NCBI GenBank assembly: GCA_945643635.1
Contig: CALZFC010000021.1
Coordinates: 725,501 to 789,500, forward strand
DNA: 64,000 bases
Direction of reading: 5' to 3'
DNA from: Allodiplogaster sudhausi
Lineage: Eukaryota; Nematoda; Chromadorea; Rhabditida; Diplogasteridae
Part shown: positions 10,879-23,284 of the stretch, piece by piece
Position numbering within the stretch: the first letter of the stretch is position 1
Layout: each line of letters opens with the position of its first letter
The notes under the pieces: model-generated
Told to the model about the DNA's origin: nothing
What the model saw: the letters and a program-made list of their open reading frames with translations, nothing else
Database searches by the model: none
Translations under genes and position numbers: made by a program

Positions 10879-13800
10879 ATGCTTCGACCGATGTTCTCCG
10901 TTCATGGTGCAGTCGTCCTTTTGACTTTCCTCCTTTCCTCGACTGCCGCGCAAGAAGATGAAGGTGATCGAGTAGCAATTAAGCTAATATACTAATTTTT
11001 TTAAATCTCTATTTAATGTAGATGGGGTCAGCAAGGGTTTATAGTAAGCTTTTTTACAGCTGGACCCGAGTCTTGTCCTCCGCGATTGGATGTCGCTTTC
11101 GTGCTTGACACTTCTGGAAGCATCGAACAGGTTGGCTGGATGGCGTGAAAAAATGTTTAAGTTCGGCTTACCAATTTTTTCATTCATGCTTTGGATCTTC
11201 AGTAGAGAAAGTAGAGTAGCATGGAAGCTGGATGACGCATTTAGTTGATGTATCTTGCAGGTGTACGCCGAGCATGTAAAGTGGACGCTCGAACTGGCAG
11301 ACCTTCTGCCACTTCGGCACGATGCCGTCCGTCTCGCAGTTATTCAGTTCGTATATTACACTGTGAATAATACATCTATGAATAATGACCTGAAATCAAA
11401 TTTATTTTACACACCCACACTATTCTCTTCTTTTTTCAATGGTTCGCAGATAAAGGCTGCATCCAAGCCCTACTATCTTGTAAGTAGCTCAATTCTCAAA
11501 TCTTCAGATATGCTGGCTATCCGCTGACGGAATTCTCGCTCGCTACATACTCTTCGGTAGACCACGTAAGGAAGCACATTCAGCAGATCACCTTCCAATC
11601 GGGAGTCACGCGCACAGGATATGCTCTTCGCAAGGCGGAGAGCGAGCTGTTCAGAGAGGAGAAGGGAGCAAGGTTTCACAGCGCACTCTTTGACTCTTAT
11701 CACGATTTATTCTAAACAATCTAAATTCTGCAATTCGTCTGCAAGATTTCGTTGCTCAATTACATAATGAGGGACATAAAAGAGCATAACTAATAAATTA
11801 CTTGAAGAGCGGGCGCGGACAAGCTGGTGATTCTCTTTTCGGATGGCCTCTCAATCGACGACCCCCTGCGTATTGCGGACTCGCTGAGACTCGAGCGGAA
11901 TGTCACCATCTTCGTGGTGAGCGTAGGCAGCGACGGCTTCGTCGCCGAGATGGAGAGGATCGCCGGCAGCCATGAGAACACATTCGGGCTAGTTCTTGGC
12001 TTCCTTCTCCAATCAATACTCCTCTTTTTATGCTCCGACTTGTATTCTGCTCTAATGTCAGCCTATTTTCATTACCATATCGATCAGCTGACATTAGAGG
12101 GGAATAATATGCATATCATATGTAATTTACCACTCGAAGTATTTCTAATCGTTCTAGGGAAAGGAGACGAGATCAGGATAGACGTAGAAAAGGGTGTTAA
12201 AAATAAAGAGCTAGGATAAAGTGAAAGTAAGGGAGAGAAAGTCGGAGAGACAAGAGCAAGAATGGAAGAGAAAGAGCAAGAAATGATATAAGATGTCATT
12301 CTCAATCATGCAGTGAAGGCCATATTGATACGACTTTCCCCTAAGCAGCTGGCTTGTTTCGTTCCTTGAGATATGAAATTGCCTAACTTTATTGACTTGA
12401 GCCATCTCCTACCCATCTAATGACAGGAATGTCATTAACGAGCCTGCACATGATGTTATTATTGCTTTGAGGGATATGATTGGATGGTGTTATAGTGTTG
12501 TCCGGTGAGTGATTTGGCCCTTGTAATTGCATCAATTACATTCAAAAAGCATCGGTAAATAATGTATCAATAAAATGTGAGAACGTTCACAAAGCTAAAT
12601 ATCACGAATTGTTAATAGCATATGAAAGATACCCCTCTACAGTCCGCACGACCTGGAGCGACTGAAAGCAGAAACGATTCGCCGCGTTGAGGACGCGCGC
12701 ATCTGTGTTGGCGGCAGACGCCTGCGAGACATCGCGATCACGAAGGCCGCCGCGGCCACTACCAGCAAGGCCATCGTCACAACCACAACTGCATCCCTTG
12801 CCCCGCCATCCACCACTACGACCACCGAAAGCACGACGCATGGCCTTGCTTCGATTGGGCGTGGTAGCGCCTCTGTCAGTGTCTCTGTCAGGGAATATTT
12901 AGTCGCTAGGTTACTCTTTTCTATGTATGAATTTCAAACAGTCATCATAATACTGCCGTATGCAATTGCTCTCCATTCCTTCTTGATAATGCGCTGACAG
13001 GAAAACGCTGGTCCTGGCGGAGGCCGGCCTTCCTTCTCGGCGATTCGCTCCTTCTTCGAGTCGGCGCAGCAGACTGTGACTGGCCAGCCGATTCTGCTCC
13101 GGAAGGAGAGCAAGCCTGAAGAGAGCGCTGAAATCGTCGACGATGTTGTCAGTCTTGTTCAAACGCAAGCGTTCTTTGTTCAATTGATGACGCCGTTCTA
13201 GAATACTTGCTAGATGATGTTATGCCAGTTATGATGGGTAACTGGCTTGCTTCAGGCTCCCCGCTTCCACGCCTTCTCGCAAAGAAGTGTGGCGACGACC
13301 AAGCAGACGACGACATTCGAATCTACCACCACTAAAGCGTCGACGACAACGCGCATAACTACCCCGGCGACTACACGCGAACCAACCACACGCGCGTATG
13401 TAGATAACGCTTCAATCTGAACTAACTTGACTTTTCTTGTTTTACAGATGAGTTTCCATTTTAGCTATGCATAGCTCCTTACAAATTACATAACATCAGT
13501 GCTGCGAAACCGTGGAAGAATCCTGCGGCGGAGAAGCACAAAAAGGGCCGAATCGTGGAGGTCACCGCCCCGCCCACGAAAACCGCGCAGACAACCACGC
13601 CAACAATCACAACAGGAAAGACCACTAGACATCCGCCAGCAACCAGACCGCACTTAACAACACGCCAGGTATCAAGCATTCAGAGACTATTTGGTAGAAT
13701 ATCTGAGAATCATAATAAACGAGAAGTCGATTGGCTCTGTCTAAGTCGTCAACATATTCTCTCCCATTAAAGAAGTCTTCTGCCGCAAAGGAAGAACACA

Positions 13801-14879
13801 CGGAGAGAGCAGCGCGAGCTTTTGCAGTTCGAAATCAGCGTATGAAATACTTTGACTCTTCATTTTCTTCTCTCTTTTAAGGTTCACTATTTGATAAATG
13901 TTGGGAGAAATGAAACAAATGAATCTGAAATCGATCACTTTTCAGCATTTGTTGGGAAGGAGGAGAGTGGCGACTGCAAGCTGGATGTTCTTCTTGTCGT
14001 GGACAGCTCGGGCTCGGTACAGCGCAGCTACGACATTCAAAAGGTAGAAACCGAGCGCGAGAAGGAAATGCTTAGTGACGATAGTATACATATACAATAG
14101 AGAACAAGAGAATTATAGAGAAAGGGATATTTGCAAGTGAATGGCATTCAGCGTTTCCTGGCGTCCGTCCTCGAGGAGATCGACGTGTCCACTCGGACGC
14201 ACCGCGTCGCGCTCATTCAATTCGCGGGCGCACGCCTCCAGAAGACGGAGTGGAGCTTTGATGACATGAAGGCAAATGAGCAGCTCATGCGAGCGTTCAC
14301 TCGAGTGCGACATTTTACAGGTGAGAGAGAAGTGAAAGAGAGTGAACATAGATCTGTGAATAAGAGCAATTGCGAGCTTGCAAGTGAGAATGGTCTTAGT
14401 AAATGCCTCTTAATGATTAGGCACGACGTATATTGGCGCGGCTCTCTCCGCCGCACGGAGCCTCCTCGACACTCGCCGCGCTGGCGTCAAGACGATCGTC
14501 CTGCTTCTCAGTGATGGGTCAGCAGTGCCATGTCATATTTCTTTTTATTAACGCATCAGCAATTTTTTTTTAAATAATCCAGGGGCTTATAATGCTAAAA
14601 TAATCGCTTCAGCTATTCACAAGACGAAGTAGTGGATGCCGCTGACGACATCCGTTCTATGGAAGATGTCGAGATATTTGCCGTTTCCGTCTCGCCACTA
14701 AGCAATGTGTAAGTGGCTAGAATGAAGAAAGCAGTGACTCTAATAATATCCTTGTTGTCTGTAGCCAGCTGCTTCAACGAGTGACTGGAGATGTGTCACG
14801 GGTATTTGTCGGAAGAGAGTCCGAGCTCATGCGAGATGTTCTCAAGCAGAAGCTGGACTGCACAATCAGCAGAGCATGA
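10879..14879 (+). CDS. Secreted protein with two von Willebrand factor A domains and a Thr-rich linker
   Basis: Exons: 10879-10963, 11060-11130, 11261-11346, 11508-11672, 11808-11987, 12643-12874, 13001-13144, 13256-13395, 13500-13668, 13773-13839, 13946-14043, 14119-14320, 14421-14517, 14613-14708, 14765-14879; 648 residues in frame throughout. The N-terminus is a signal peptide (VVLLTFLLSSTAA). VWA1 has MIDAS motif DTSGS at 45-49, a TRTGYAL-type threonine loop and FSDG. VWA2 has DSSGS at 466-470, GTTYIGAALS and LLSDG. Between them, residues about 220-440 are rich in Thr/Pro, as in mucin-like O-glycosylated linkers. There is no membrane span at the C-terminus, so it is probably secreted to matrix or cuticle, where VWA domains bind proteins through a metal ion. 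The 11987 boundary needs a GC donor or an unseen exon. Overall architecture is certain, exact linker junctions less so. Confidence 0.88.
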
Positions 14880-16303
14880 ATGAATGATATCAGAGTAGCT
14901 CGGCGAGTCCTTGACCTACTATGACAAATTTGTATACTGTATATTTATTCATGTGCTCGTGTTTAGGAATGTATACTCATAGGTGACAATTTAGAAGTGT
15001 TTGTAGTACTTTAAAATCAATTTTTTGTCGCTTAATACATCTTGAATGCCTTGAGACTAGGACATGTCACTTCTGCGTTTGCGCAGTCTCTAATATGCAA
15101 TACTCAATAAAGCAGGGGAATAGATACATATATAAAGAATATGTGCTAACGGCGAGGGGTCGATTGTTTCTCGGCAATGGTGGCCGCGGCAAAAGGGACC
15201 AAGTATAATATCTCGCTGCAGAAAGGCGCACAAATTCCCTTAAATAAATATTGAAACACACACAAACATACTCCACATTACAGCTAAGTTGTATGTGCGA
15301 ATATACATATGTATGTATGTATGTACATATGCACTTGAAGATTATTTCGCACCTGAAAGCGTCAAGTGAATATAATTATATCACACTTTGAAGATGCAAC
15401 ATAATACAACAATACCTGATGTTTTATGAATTAGGAGTAGTTTGTTACAAATTGTTGTTAAAAATACCTTTCTTTTACTTGGATCAGTTTTGGAATAATA
15501 TGTGAATGATATAAGCTCTTTGAAAGAAGTGAATGCTTAAGAGGGATAAATCGAAGAGTGCGTGGTCGATATGAAAAAAGAAAGAAAACAGAAGGGCATT
15601 CGCTTGAATGCGAAAACGAGAAGAAAGCTAAGCCAGATTCTATGCTAGCAATAGAGTGGAAAAGACGGAGATGTCATATATCTCTATGCTCGCTCTCTCA
15701 CTCTTTTCTTATTCGCCTTCTTACTCTATCTCCGCTTCTTTCCCGTTCTCTCTCGTTCTCCACACTTCTCTTGAGCACTCTCTAACCCTCTCATCTCTAC
15801 TTTCTGTCTACTTCTGACACATGCAAGTCATGCATCCATTGAATTTCCCGCCCGCACACCGCTCAGCCCTCTCTTCTCGCCATCAGCTCTTGCTGTTCCT
15901 CGCTAAAATTCCATTCAGACTTTTGCTAATGCACATGGAAGAGTTCTTTCAGACTAACATTCACTTTCTTGTTTCACCTCCTCGTTGTCCCACTCTCTCG
16001 TGATCCTCTGGATTACTTATGTACATTCATTACGCCGGTGTTAAAGGAAAATGCGCATGTTGCCATCACACTATTTCCTCTGTTCTTGTTTTTTTTAAAG
16101 AATATCCATTCGCCATCTACATTAGCTTTCCTTTATATTTCTCTACAATATATATACATACATATATATTCTCTCGGAGAGCGTATGATTTAAATCTCGA
16201 GCTTAAAATCCGCTTTTCTTGCTGCCCCGTGCCACGAGCACTTGTTATTCTTGCCTATTTCTTTCTTTCCTTCTCTCTCTCTCTCTCTCTTTCTTTTCTG
16301 ACA

Positions 16304-16349
16304 CCTCATAATTGCTCAGCCATGCTTGCATGGCTGAGCAATTATGAGG
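16304..16349. repeat. Perfect 22-bp inverted repeat with 2-nt loop
   Basis: The arm at 16304-16325 is the exact reverse complement of 16328-16349, separated by TT. Key core: CTCAGCCATGC TT GCATGGCTGAG. It sits immediately 3' of a (CT)n tract in a spacer. It could be a cruciform-prone palindrome, the remnant of a mobile element, or an assembly or fold-back artefact. Confidence 0.95.
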
Positions 16350-17173
16350 CATCTTACAAAAATTTCAGGATAAAAAAAATGTAAGCGCGACATTGCGTTG
16401 AAGAAGCATTGAAATATTCTTCTCATGCCTTAAATCATCTTTTTTCACAAGTCAATAAAAAAAAGTATTCCTCGTCGGTACTGGTATTTGGAGAGAAAGG
16501 AATTTCGAGGGGAGAGAAGACAGAAAGATTGGGAGAAGGAACGTGGGCCGGTGGGAGAGAAGCCAATTCCCAGTCAATCCGTGGCAGGCCCTTTGTGGCT
16601 TTGCATTCTAAATATTCTTCCCGATTCGGTCTAGTCAGAATAGTTTGCAATGCATGGAAAAAAGTGTCTCTCTCTTTCAAGCTCTCACTCTCTCTCTCCC
16701 TCCCTCTTCTCTTCTCACATTCTCTTTGTCTGTCAGCTCAGTCTTTTCCTTGAGCTGTTATCAGTCTAGCAAAACAAGTATCCACGTTGGCTTGCAAATG
16801 CAAGACTGAAATTCAAGACAACCTTCGTTCCTTTCTCTAATATGCAATATTAGGTAGAAAACGTTAAACGATTTATTGTTGATCATCACTTCTTTTCTAT
16901 TGACAGCCGTTTATTCCAGTTCCACTTTTCCATGGTTCCCAGCTGAAATTGCCCTGTTCTGCTCGCTTTGCTCTCGCTGGTCCTTGTAGTCTCGTCCCCC
17001 CCCCTCTGGGATGCCGTGGAGGGAGACTGCGCAGATCCTGTCCGGATATGCTAGGAACAACAAAAGCCACGAAAAATATCGGAGGCACAACCACGGATAT
17101 CTTGCTAGCTCCAGATTCTTGCGCGTAGCTGTCTCAAATGAGAATATTATCTGAGTAGTAAAATGTTGTGTGG

Positions 17174-17177
<4 letters not shown>

Positions 17178-17213
<36 letters not shown>

Positions 17214-17249
17214 TATATGTATTTATAAATATACATATATGTATATATA

Positions 17250-17287
<38 letters not shown>

Positions 17288-17290
17288 TAT
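17178..17290. repeat. (TA)n microsatellite cluster
   Basis: Two pure TA runs flank ACATATGTATA-type units. Intergenic, upstream of the LACT-type gene. Confidence 0.95.
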
Positions 17291-17813
17291 GATAAATATA
17301 TGTCATTCTCTTCCAGTTATCAATTCTTCTGCAGCAATATGGCATGCGTTCAATTCACAAATACTGCTTACCAACCATAAGAAATATATCGACATATAAA
17401 AAAAAATTACTCACTGATGCAAACCGTCATTGTCTCTCCTTCGTCGAGCAATATTGATCGAGATACTGCCTTCCGTAATATATTATGTGTCACATACATA
17501 TATTCCTCCAAGAGCGCCGACGTTGGACCAACCATAATCCGTGCTTTTCTCTCATCAACTCTCTTTCACCCTGTTCTCTTATTCTTGTTGACTTATCCTC
17601 CACACTAGGCCGTATATCCTGTTAGCGAGAACCATTTCTTAGCTGAAGCCAGACAAAGAATTAGTGCGGGTTCTGCCTTGTAAGGTTGATTCACTGCTTA
17701 CACGCTTGTGGCTTTCATCTGAATATCTTTACTCCTAATCTAAGTAAATATCAGCTTAGGTTAGAAGGGTGCTCTGGAGTAAACGTCATAACGGAGGAGG
17801 GTGAACACGAAGA

Positions 17814-20756
17814 ATGCCTTCCTGCACTGCATCCGACATGGCGCTCAGTGACGATGGCAACTGCAGCGCGCACTCCAGCGAGATTACAGTAACCGCGTCT
17901 TCGTCAAAGGAGCCAGCATCCAAGGAGAGGTCGGTTACGGTAATCAGTGAGGTCATCGATGGCCTGCCGATCAACGGCCGCATACATGATGACTCACTTG
18001 CGCAGCTTGCCGAAGTCTTCCGGTCAGGCTTTGCTTGCTCTTCCAACCATCTACTGATCTTCAAATAAGAGTTTTTTTATTGCAATACAAAAAGTGAATA
18101 ATTCAAACGTGAACATCTCAGCCACAACTTCGTCGAAGGCCTCGAGAGTGCGGGCGCTGCGTTCGCCGTGTATGCCGATGGAGAGCCACTCGTCGAGTTG
18201 TGGGGAGGCTGGCGAGATCGAGAGGGAGGAAGCGAGTGGACAGAGGATACCCAGAGTGTGCTCTTCTCCGCCACTAAGGTAAGAGAGCAGCGAACGAGTC
18301 AATCGGTGCAAACTACATCCATATACTTATTGTAGTGCCTCTCAGCAATTGTCCTCGCGTATGTCCTGCAAGAGAACGATGTCGACTACTCGGAGAAGGT
18401 CACGGGTTTTGATTTCGATATTGCTGTTTCGCTTATTTACAATATTTTAATTTTCATTTAGAGTGTTTTTACATTGTCAGGTGACGAAATTCTGGCCAGA
18501 GTTTGGCCGTGAAAGCAAGGAGAATGTGACTATTCTGCAATTGGCACAGCACCCCCTCTCCGGGAACTTGCCACTCCCGTGCCGGCGATGTCGTGAGCGG
18601 TCTGCTGCCCCTTCCCCTCCCCTTTCCCCTTCATCACACTTGCTGACGCGATATTATTCTATTAATTACTTTTAATGTCGTCACATCTTAATGATGTATG
18701 AATAAATAAATAAATAAATAAATGAGGTCAGCGTGTTTACTGTGCAATGAATTTTTCCAACTCCATCAGAACACATATTTATTGGAATAGTCTAGTTTAT
18801 AAATATTCTCGCTTTATTATACCCTGAAACCACGCCTTTATCTGTTTGTGTCTCTCACACGTCATCTCACAGATCCAACTCCCTCAATCCCTGTCTGTTC
18901 TCTCTGTCGCTCGTTAATTCCTTTGCTTCCGTTATTCCGACTCTTCCCTCTTGTCCAGGTAGGCCTTCCATATGGCCGTACTTCACTTTCATGGGTGGAT
19001 GTCCAGTGCCCAGAACGACTTGCAAAATACTTCGAGGAAGCCAGGCCAATTTGGCCACCAGGTTCGTCGAAAGGTTTCATATAAAGTTACATTTACCATA
19101 GAGCACTTGATGCGCTGTTCTATTCCAATACATTGTGAAAGGAAGAGTAAAAAAAATAGCATTAACCAAGATTTGCCATTCAGACAAATATTCCTTACCG
19201 TCAAAGGGGATTCAAATGCAGGAACTGCAACAGGGTATCACGCGCTGTCGTTCGGGCTGCTTCTTGAACAACTGATTCGGCGAATCGACAGAGAAGGACG
19301 GTCGATTTCGCAGATTCTGGACGGCGAACTCATACGCCCGAATGGTTGATATTCGGCGATAGTTTTGAGAAATAATTTTATTAGTTTTCACGGCAAAAGA
19401 ATCATTAAAGTATTATGATCTATTCAAAAAAATAACTTAGAAACTTAATATTTTTTACCGGTTCCAAATTTTACTAGCAGATCAACTTTTAAGAAGTATG
19501 GCTCCAGGCATCGATGGCTTCTCCATTGGCCTTTGCTCGGCGAAGCACAACGAAAGAGTCGCTGTGCTTATCGAGCCAAGCAAAGCGGACCTTGAAAAAG
19601 AAGTGAGCGGAAGTAAAGTGAGATATAGAATGGGTGAAAAAGTAAGCGGAAAGCGAATACAATCCCATTGGATTATGGTAAGACGGGAAAGATAGCCCAG
19701 TCACAAAAAAAGGAAGGTGGCAAATGGCAATAAATGTCCAGGCCACTCGCTGCCCTGAGTCGCTTCGGCGCTACAAACTCGGTGCAAACTCGTTCAACGA
19801 CCGCCTCAACGAGGTGTTCCCGTGGCTTCTCCCAACAGCTGAACATGTTCGTAATCAGTTGAGAGACAACGGAAGAATAGAGAGAAGGAAATAATGACAG
19901 TGCTTTCCAAAATGAACAGTTATTTATCTATCGAGCGCGTGATTTTAGTTTGGGGGGAGTGAGGATAAAGATTGTCTTATAGAAATAGATCAATGCTCGG
20001 ATTACAAAAAAATTAGAAAGTTATATTCCGCCAGTATAACAAGCTGGAGAATAGTCTGCTGCCCATGCCGTCAAATATGGGCATCGGAAGCGCGTCCTCT
20101 CTCGCACGCTTTCTCAGCCTCGTCGCGGCTGGGCGCATCCTGAATCAGGCAAGACTAACATTCAAATTCAGTGCTTCCCGAATTATAAAGCCTAATGTCT
20201 TTGTGGCAGACAATGACTGGCTTTTTTCAGGAGACCCTAGCACGTCTTGCCGCGGGGCCGATGCTCGAACAACAACACGACGTGATCATTGGATATGCAG
20301 AAAGCAAGGGATACGGCTTCCAATACACGCGACGGCCTGACGTTGGTTTCTTCTAGAAAGCAACACAAAACGAGAACTTTTTTCACGTTTCTAGAGCTTT
20401 TTCATTTATATTCGGCATTCCTATTACAATAGTTAAAGAATGAGCTGTTTACATACATATGAACATCGCAGACGTCGTCCTCGTCGTGGCTCTTCGGCCA
20501 TTCGGGGCTCGGCGGCCAGAACGTGCGCATCGACGTGGGAAATCGCATTGCCATCGCGTACATCTGCAACGGCATGAAGGCACGCCAGCCACCTTCGAAG
20601 AATTCATTTATATTAAGACGAAATTATTATACATACATACATACATCAACACGGGAACAAAATGTTCGAAAAATGTCAGTTCAGGTGGCCGATGCGGATT
20701 TGGTCGCTCCATTCAGACGGCTTGTCGAGAAGCTCTACGAACTTTTTCCGAACTAA
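17814..20756 (+). CDS. Serine beta-lactamase-fold protein (LACT-type, peptidase S12 family)
   Basis: Exons: 17814-18022, 18122-18278, 18336-18398, 18481-18592, 18963-19061, 19222-19344, 19508-19602, 19742-19846, 20035-20148, 20231-20341, 20472-20579, 20685-20756; 455 residues. The first catalytic motif SxxK is SATK at 119-122, preceded by the family-typical VYADGEPLVELWGGWRDR. The tyrosine motif is YHAL at Y219. The third motif is HSG at 405-407 within FGHSGLGG. These match eukaryotic LACT/EstB-like proteins, which act as esterases or peptidases of mostly unknown substrate rather than antibiotic resistance factors. No signal peptide is evident; the N-terminal 60 residues are Ser-rich and unconserved. 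The introns after 20148 and 20579 have GC donors. The exon 4-5 junction (18592/18963) is the weakest: it keeps frame and uses a GTGAGC donor, but the peptide around it fits the family poorly. Confidence 0.87.
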
Positions 20757-21110
20757 TGGAAATGACAAGGACGCTTTAATGGGATATTTAGAACGTTTTA
20801 GAAATATTATATTGAAAAAGTTACATATGTATACTAATTTATAAGTTTTCACTAATGTTCTTATCTAGCTCCCGAACGGGAGACTTCGGCGGTTTCCTTA
20901 TTGCACACTTTACTAAATATAGCTTCGTTATATGTACTAGCTATAACCACATATCGAGAATTATGTATGTAAAAGTAGAAAAAAATAAAGCTAGTTCTAA
21001 TAGGAAAATTGCTATGCTGAAGTTCAATGCATATGTTATACATTTAAGAAAAATGAAAATGAAGTAGAGCAATGTGTTTACAATACGCATTATCAAGCCT
21101 CTATTCACGG
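20757..21110. other. 3' region of the LACT-type gene and short spacer
   Basis: AT-rich, with no exon visible. It contains an AATAAA at 20984-20989, which is a plausible polyadenylation signal for the preceding gene and would give a 3' UTR of about 240 nt. Confidence 0.5.
20984..20989 (+). promoter_or_regulatory. Candidate poly(A) signal AATAAA
   Basis: Canonical hexamer 228 nt after the stop codon of the LACT-type gene. Position and strand fit; nothing else supports it. Confidence 0.4.
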
Positions 21111-23152
21111 ATGGGCAACTTCGATATATCAGATGCGGCTACAAAGCTAAATATACCTTCCCTTCGAGAACCGCGGGACGTCGGAACGCTCTACAAAGAG
21201 TCATTTTAAATCGGCCTGCGATCACGCTGGGGCCGCGTTCTGAGGCTCTGACGCCTATTCCACCAGACTTGCGCTGAAATATAAGCTTCTTCCTCGATTA
21301 TGAATAAGAATTGAGAAATGACACATAAACAAAATGTTGGCCCGTTTAAGAAGAAGTAAAATTGAAACCTATCATGCGAACTATGCTAATCACAAAAACA
21401 AACTCCTTGCAAATGTCACTTGAAACGCCATTGTAAATATGTATGTAGATGACCGCGGACGAATCAAATACGGGTTTTTTTTAATGATGTGCTAATGATT
21501 ACCCAATTAGCTTTCAATATGGGCCTATGCACAAATGTATCACCTCATGAACTTTTCACATCTTGCTCAAGCAGAAGGGGCAAATGTGAAGGTCATTTAT
21601 TTATTTGTAATATTTTCAACAAAATGTTTCACTATTTACAGTCATCCGAAACAAATATTTCAATTTAGTTTCCACATGGCAGCGCTTCGTTGTCTGCAGC
21701 CAATCGCTGAAAGAGAGTTTGGCGGAGCGAGTCTGCGAGTCATCGCCGTCTCTGAGCACGCGCTTCTCTGGCAGATGAACTCGTGGCACGACCATGCCTT
21801 CGGCGAGGACACTCGCCGCAGAAGTGATGCATTTCCGGCCGCGTCTCTCCGCTATGTCGAAAACGTCGTTCCCCTTCGCCCACAACCGTCTGATTACATT
21901 GCTGGGGTACGTCATCGTACACTTGATACGCAGTTAACTATGAGAAAAAAAATATAAAATTGTCCAGTATAAATTATACATAGTTCCTAGATAATTGAAT
22001 TGGCATCATTTCATCATTTGCAAGATATATATAGGCAAGGTATAATAAAATCACTCAGCATTTGAATTTGCAGACCAGAAGCTTCTTCATGTGTCCGCTG
22101 AAAGTGGATGGACTCTCGCCGTCACCCGTGCGGCATGCGGCTGTCGTGCTCCCGCTCGACACCGTCCCGAGGCATGCGTCGGCTTCCGCAGCCGCCTTCG
22201 CAAACGACACTCAGCTGATTATGCCGGTGCTGCAGAGCGACAAGTCGGCGCTGCTGATGCGATTCGTCTCTTCGTCGCCACTTTTCGACGGCGTCGTCGA
22301 GTGGGCGCCGTGCAGGGACGAATTGGGCTACAACGACAGCGTCATCCATGAATTCGCTATCACTTTTCTCGATGAAAAGATTTCGGACAAGGATTTCTTC
22401 GTCTTTCTCCTTGCAGCCAAAGTTGGAGAGCGGCGCCAAGTGATCAAGCGTTTTCGCCTTCGCCGAGACGGCAATGGCGGGGCCGAGGAGCTCGACTGCG
22501 TCTTCGATGGAACTAGCAACGATATATATATATATATCCCAGGCATCGTGGCTCGTGCGCGCGGCTCCAAGCAATTCATCAATCACATGAGCATCGACTC
22601 ATTTCAATCTGACAAAGTGTACGGATTGTTTCATCAACACGACCCAGTCGACGTCCCGGGGAATTGGAAGCCGGCAGAGGAGCATCGCCTCTTCGAGCCC
22701 ATGGCAATCTTCCCCACCGCCTATGGCTATAACCCTGAGTTTCGTGCCCTGATCATGGCACCGTCAGGCAGGACTTCCGTCATTAATCTCGGCTATAACA
22801 GCGGAGGAGAAGAGGTCAACATCGTCTCATCGCTTCAGGGGCGCGTCATTGTCGAAGCCGGCTTCAGCGTTTTCATGGTGAGAAAATATAACTAACATTT
22901 AACATTTTACATAAACTAATATGAAAAATTCATGATCACAAACAAAGTATGAGGAATTAAGACAATCTCAAAAAATTGGGCCGCCTTTTGCAGGGCTTTA
23001 CCAGCAGAGCTCTTCCGACTTTGATGGAGTCTGCGCGTGCATATTGTAACAGGCTCATGAGCGAGAAAAATCAGTGGACCCTGCGTAGAATTCAAGCTTT
23101 TGAGCCCTTCAAATTTTCCGAATTCTGCCATAGGGCACACTCAGTCACATGA
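21111..23152 (+). CDS. Uncharacterised protein, about 429 residues
   Basis: Four exons: 21111-21199, 21669-21906, 22074-22877, 22994-23152, all joining in frame. A variant acceptor at 21641 would add nine residues to exon 2. The start MGNFDISDAATK gives the longest spliced frame; the ATG at 21676 is an alternative. No signal peptide or membrane span is visible, so a soluble intracellular protein is likely. I do not recognise a domain. Exon 3 is unusually long (804 nt) and well coding, with alternating beta-like hydrophobic stretches (FFVFLLAAKVG, RALIMAPSG, VNIVSSLQGRVIVEAGFSVF). It contains an in-frame TA microsatellite (22520-22536) coding for DIYIYIP. The last exon ends FCHRAHSVT. It follows the LACT-type gene by about 350 nt on the same strand. 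Confidence 0.65.
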
Positions 23153-23238
23153 TAAAGCTCTTATTTCGACCGTATTTAACATTTTTGTTTATCTTTTGAG
23201 AGAAATACCTATGGAAGATGAATTGAATTCATGTGTCT

Positions 23239-23284
<46 letters not shown>

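Larger units (their letters stand above)
14880..17813. other. Intergenic region with microsatellites and a 46-bp hairpin
   Basis: About 2.9 kb with no convincing exon. It holds ACAT-type repeats (15295-15335), CT tracts (16271-16290, 16671-16705), an inverted repeat (16304-16349) and a (TA)n cluster (17178-17290). A minus-strand ORF at 17094-16897 begins with a hydrophobic stretch resembling a signal peptide, but it has no splice or family support. Confidence 0.6.

Noticed and set aside
11450..11479. Mini exon between VWA exons 3 and 4
   Set aside because: It would leave a 28-nt intron before 11508 and put the next exon out of frame. The donor at 11347 gives a clean VIQYAGYP junction instead.
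16897..17094. Minus-strand 65-codon ORF with a signal-peptide-like start
   Set aside because: Only the hydrophobic N-terminus is suggestive; the rest is Arg/Gly/Pro-rich with no Cys pattern or clear processing sites.
22091..22351. Plus-strand 86-codon ORF inside the orphan gene
   Set aside because: Shadow of the 804-nt exon in another frame, with an Arg/Ala-rich composition typical of GC-rich shadows.
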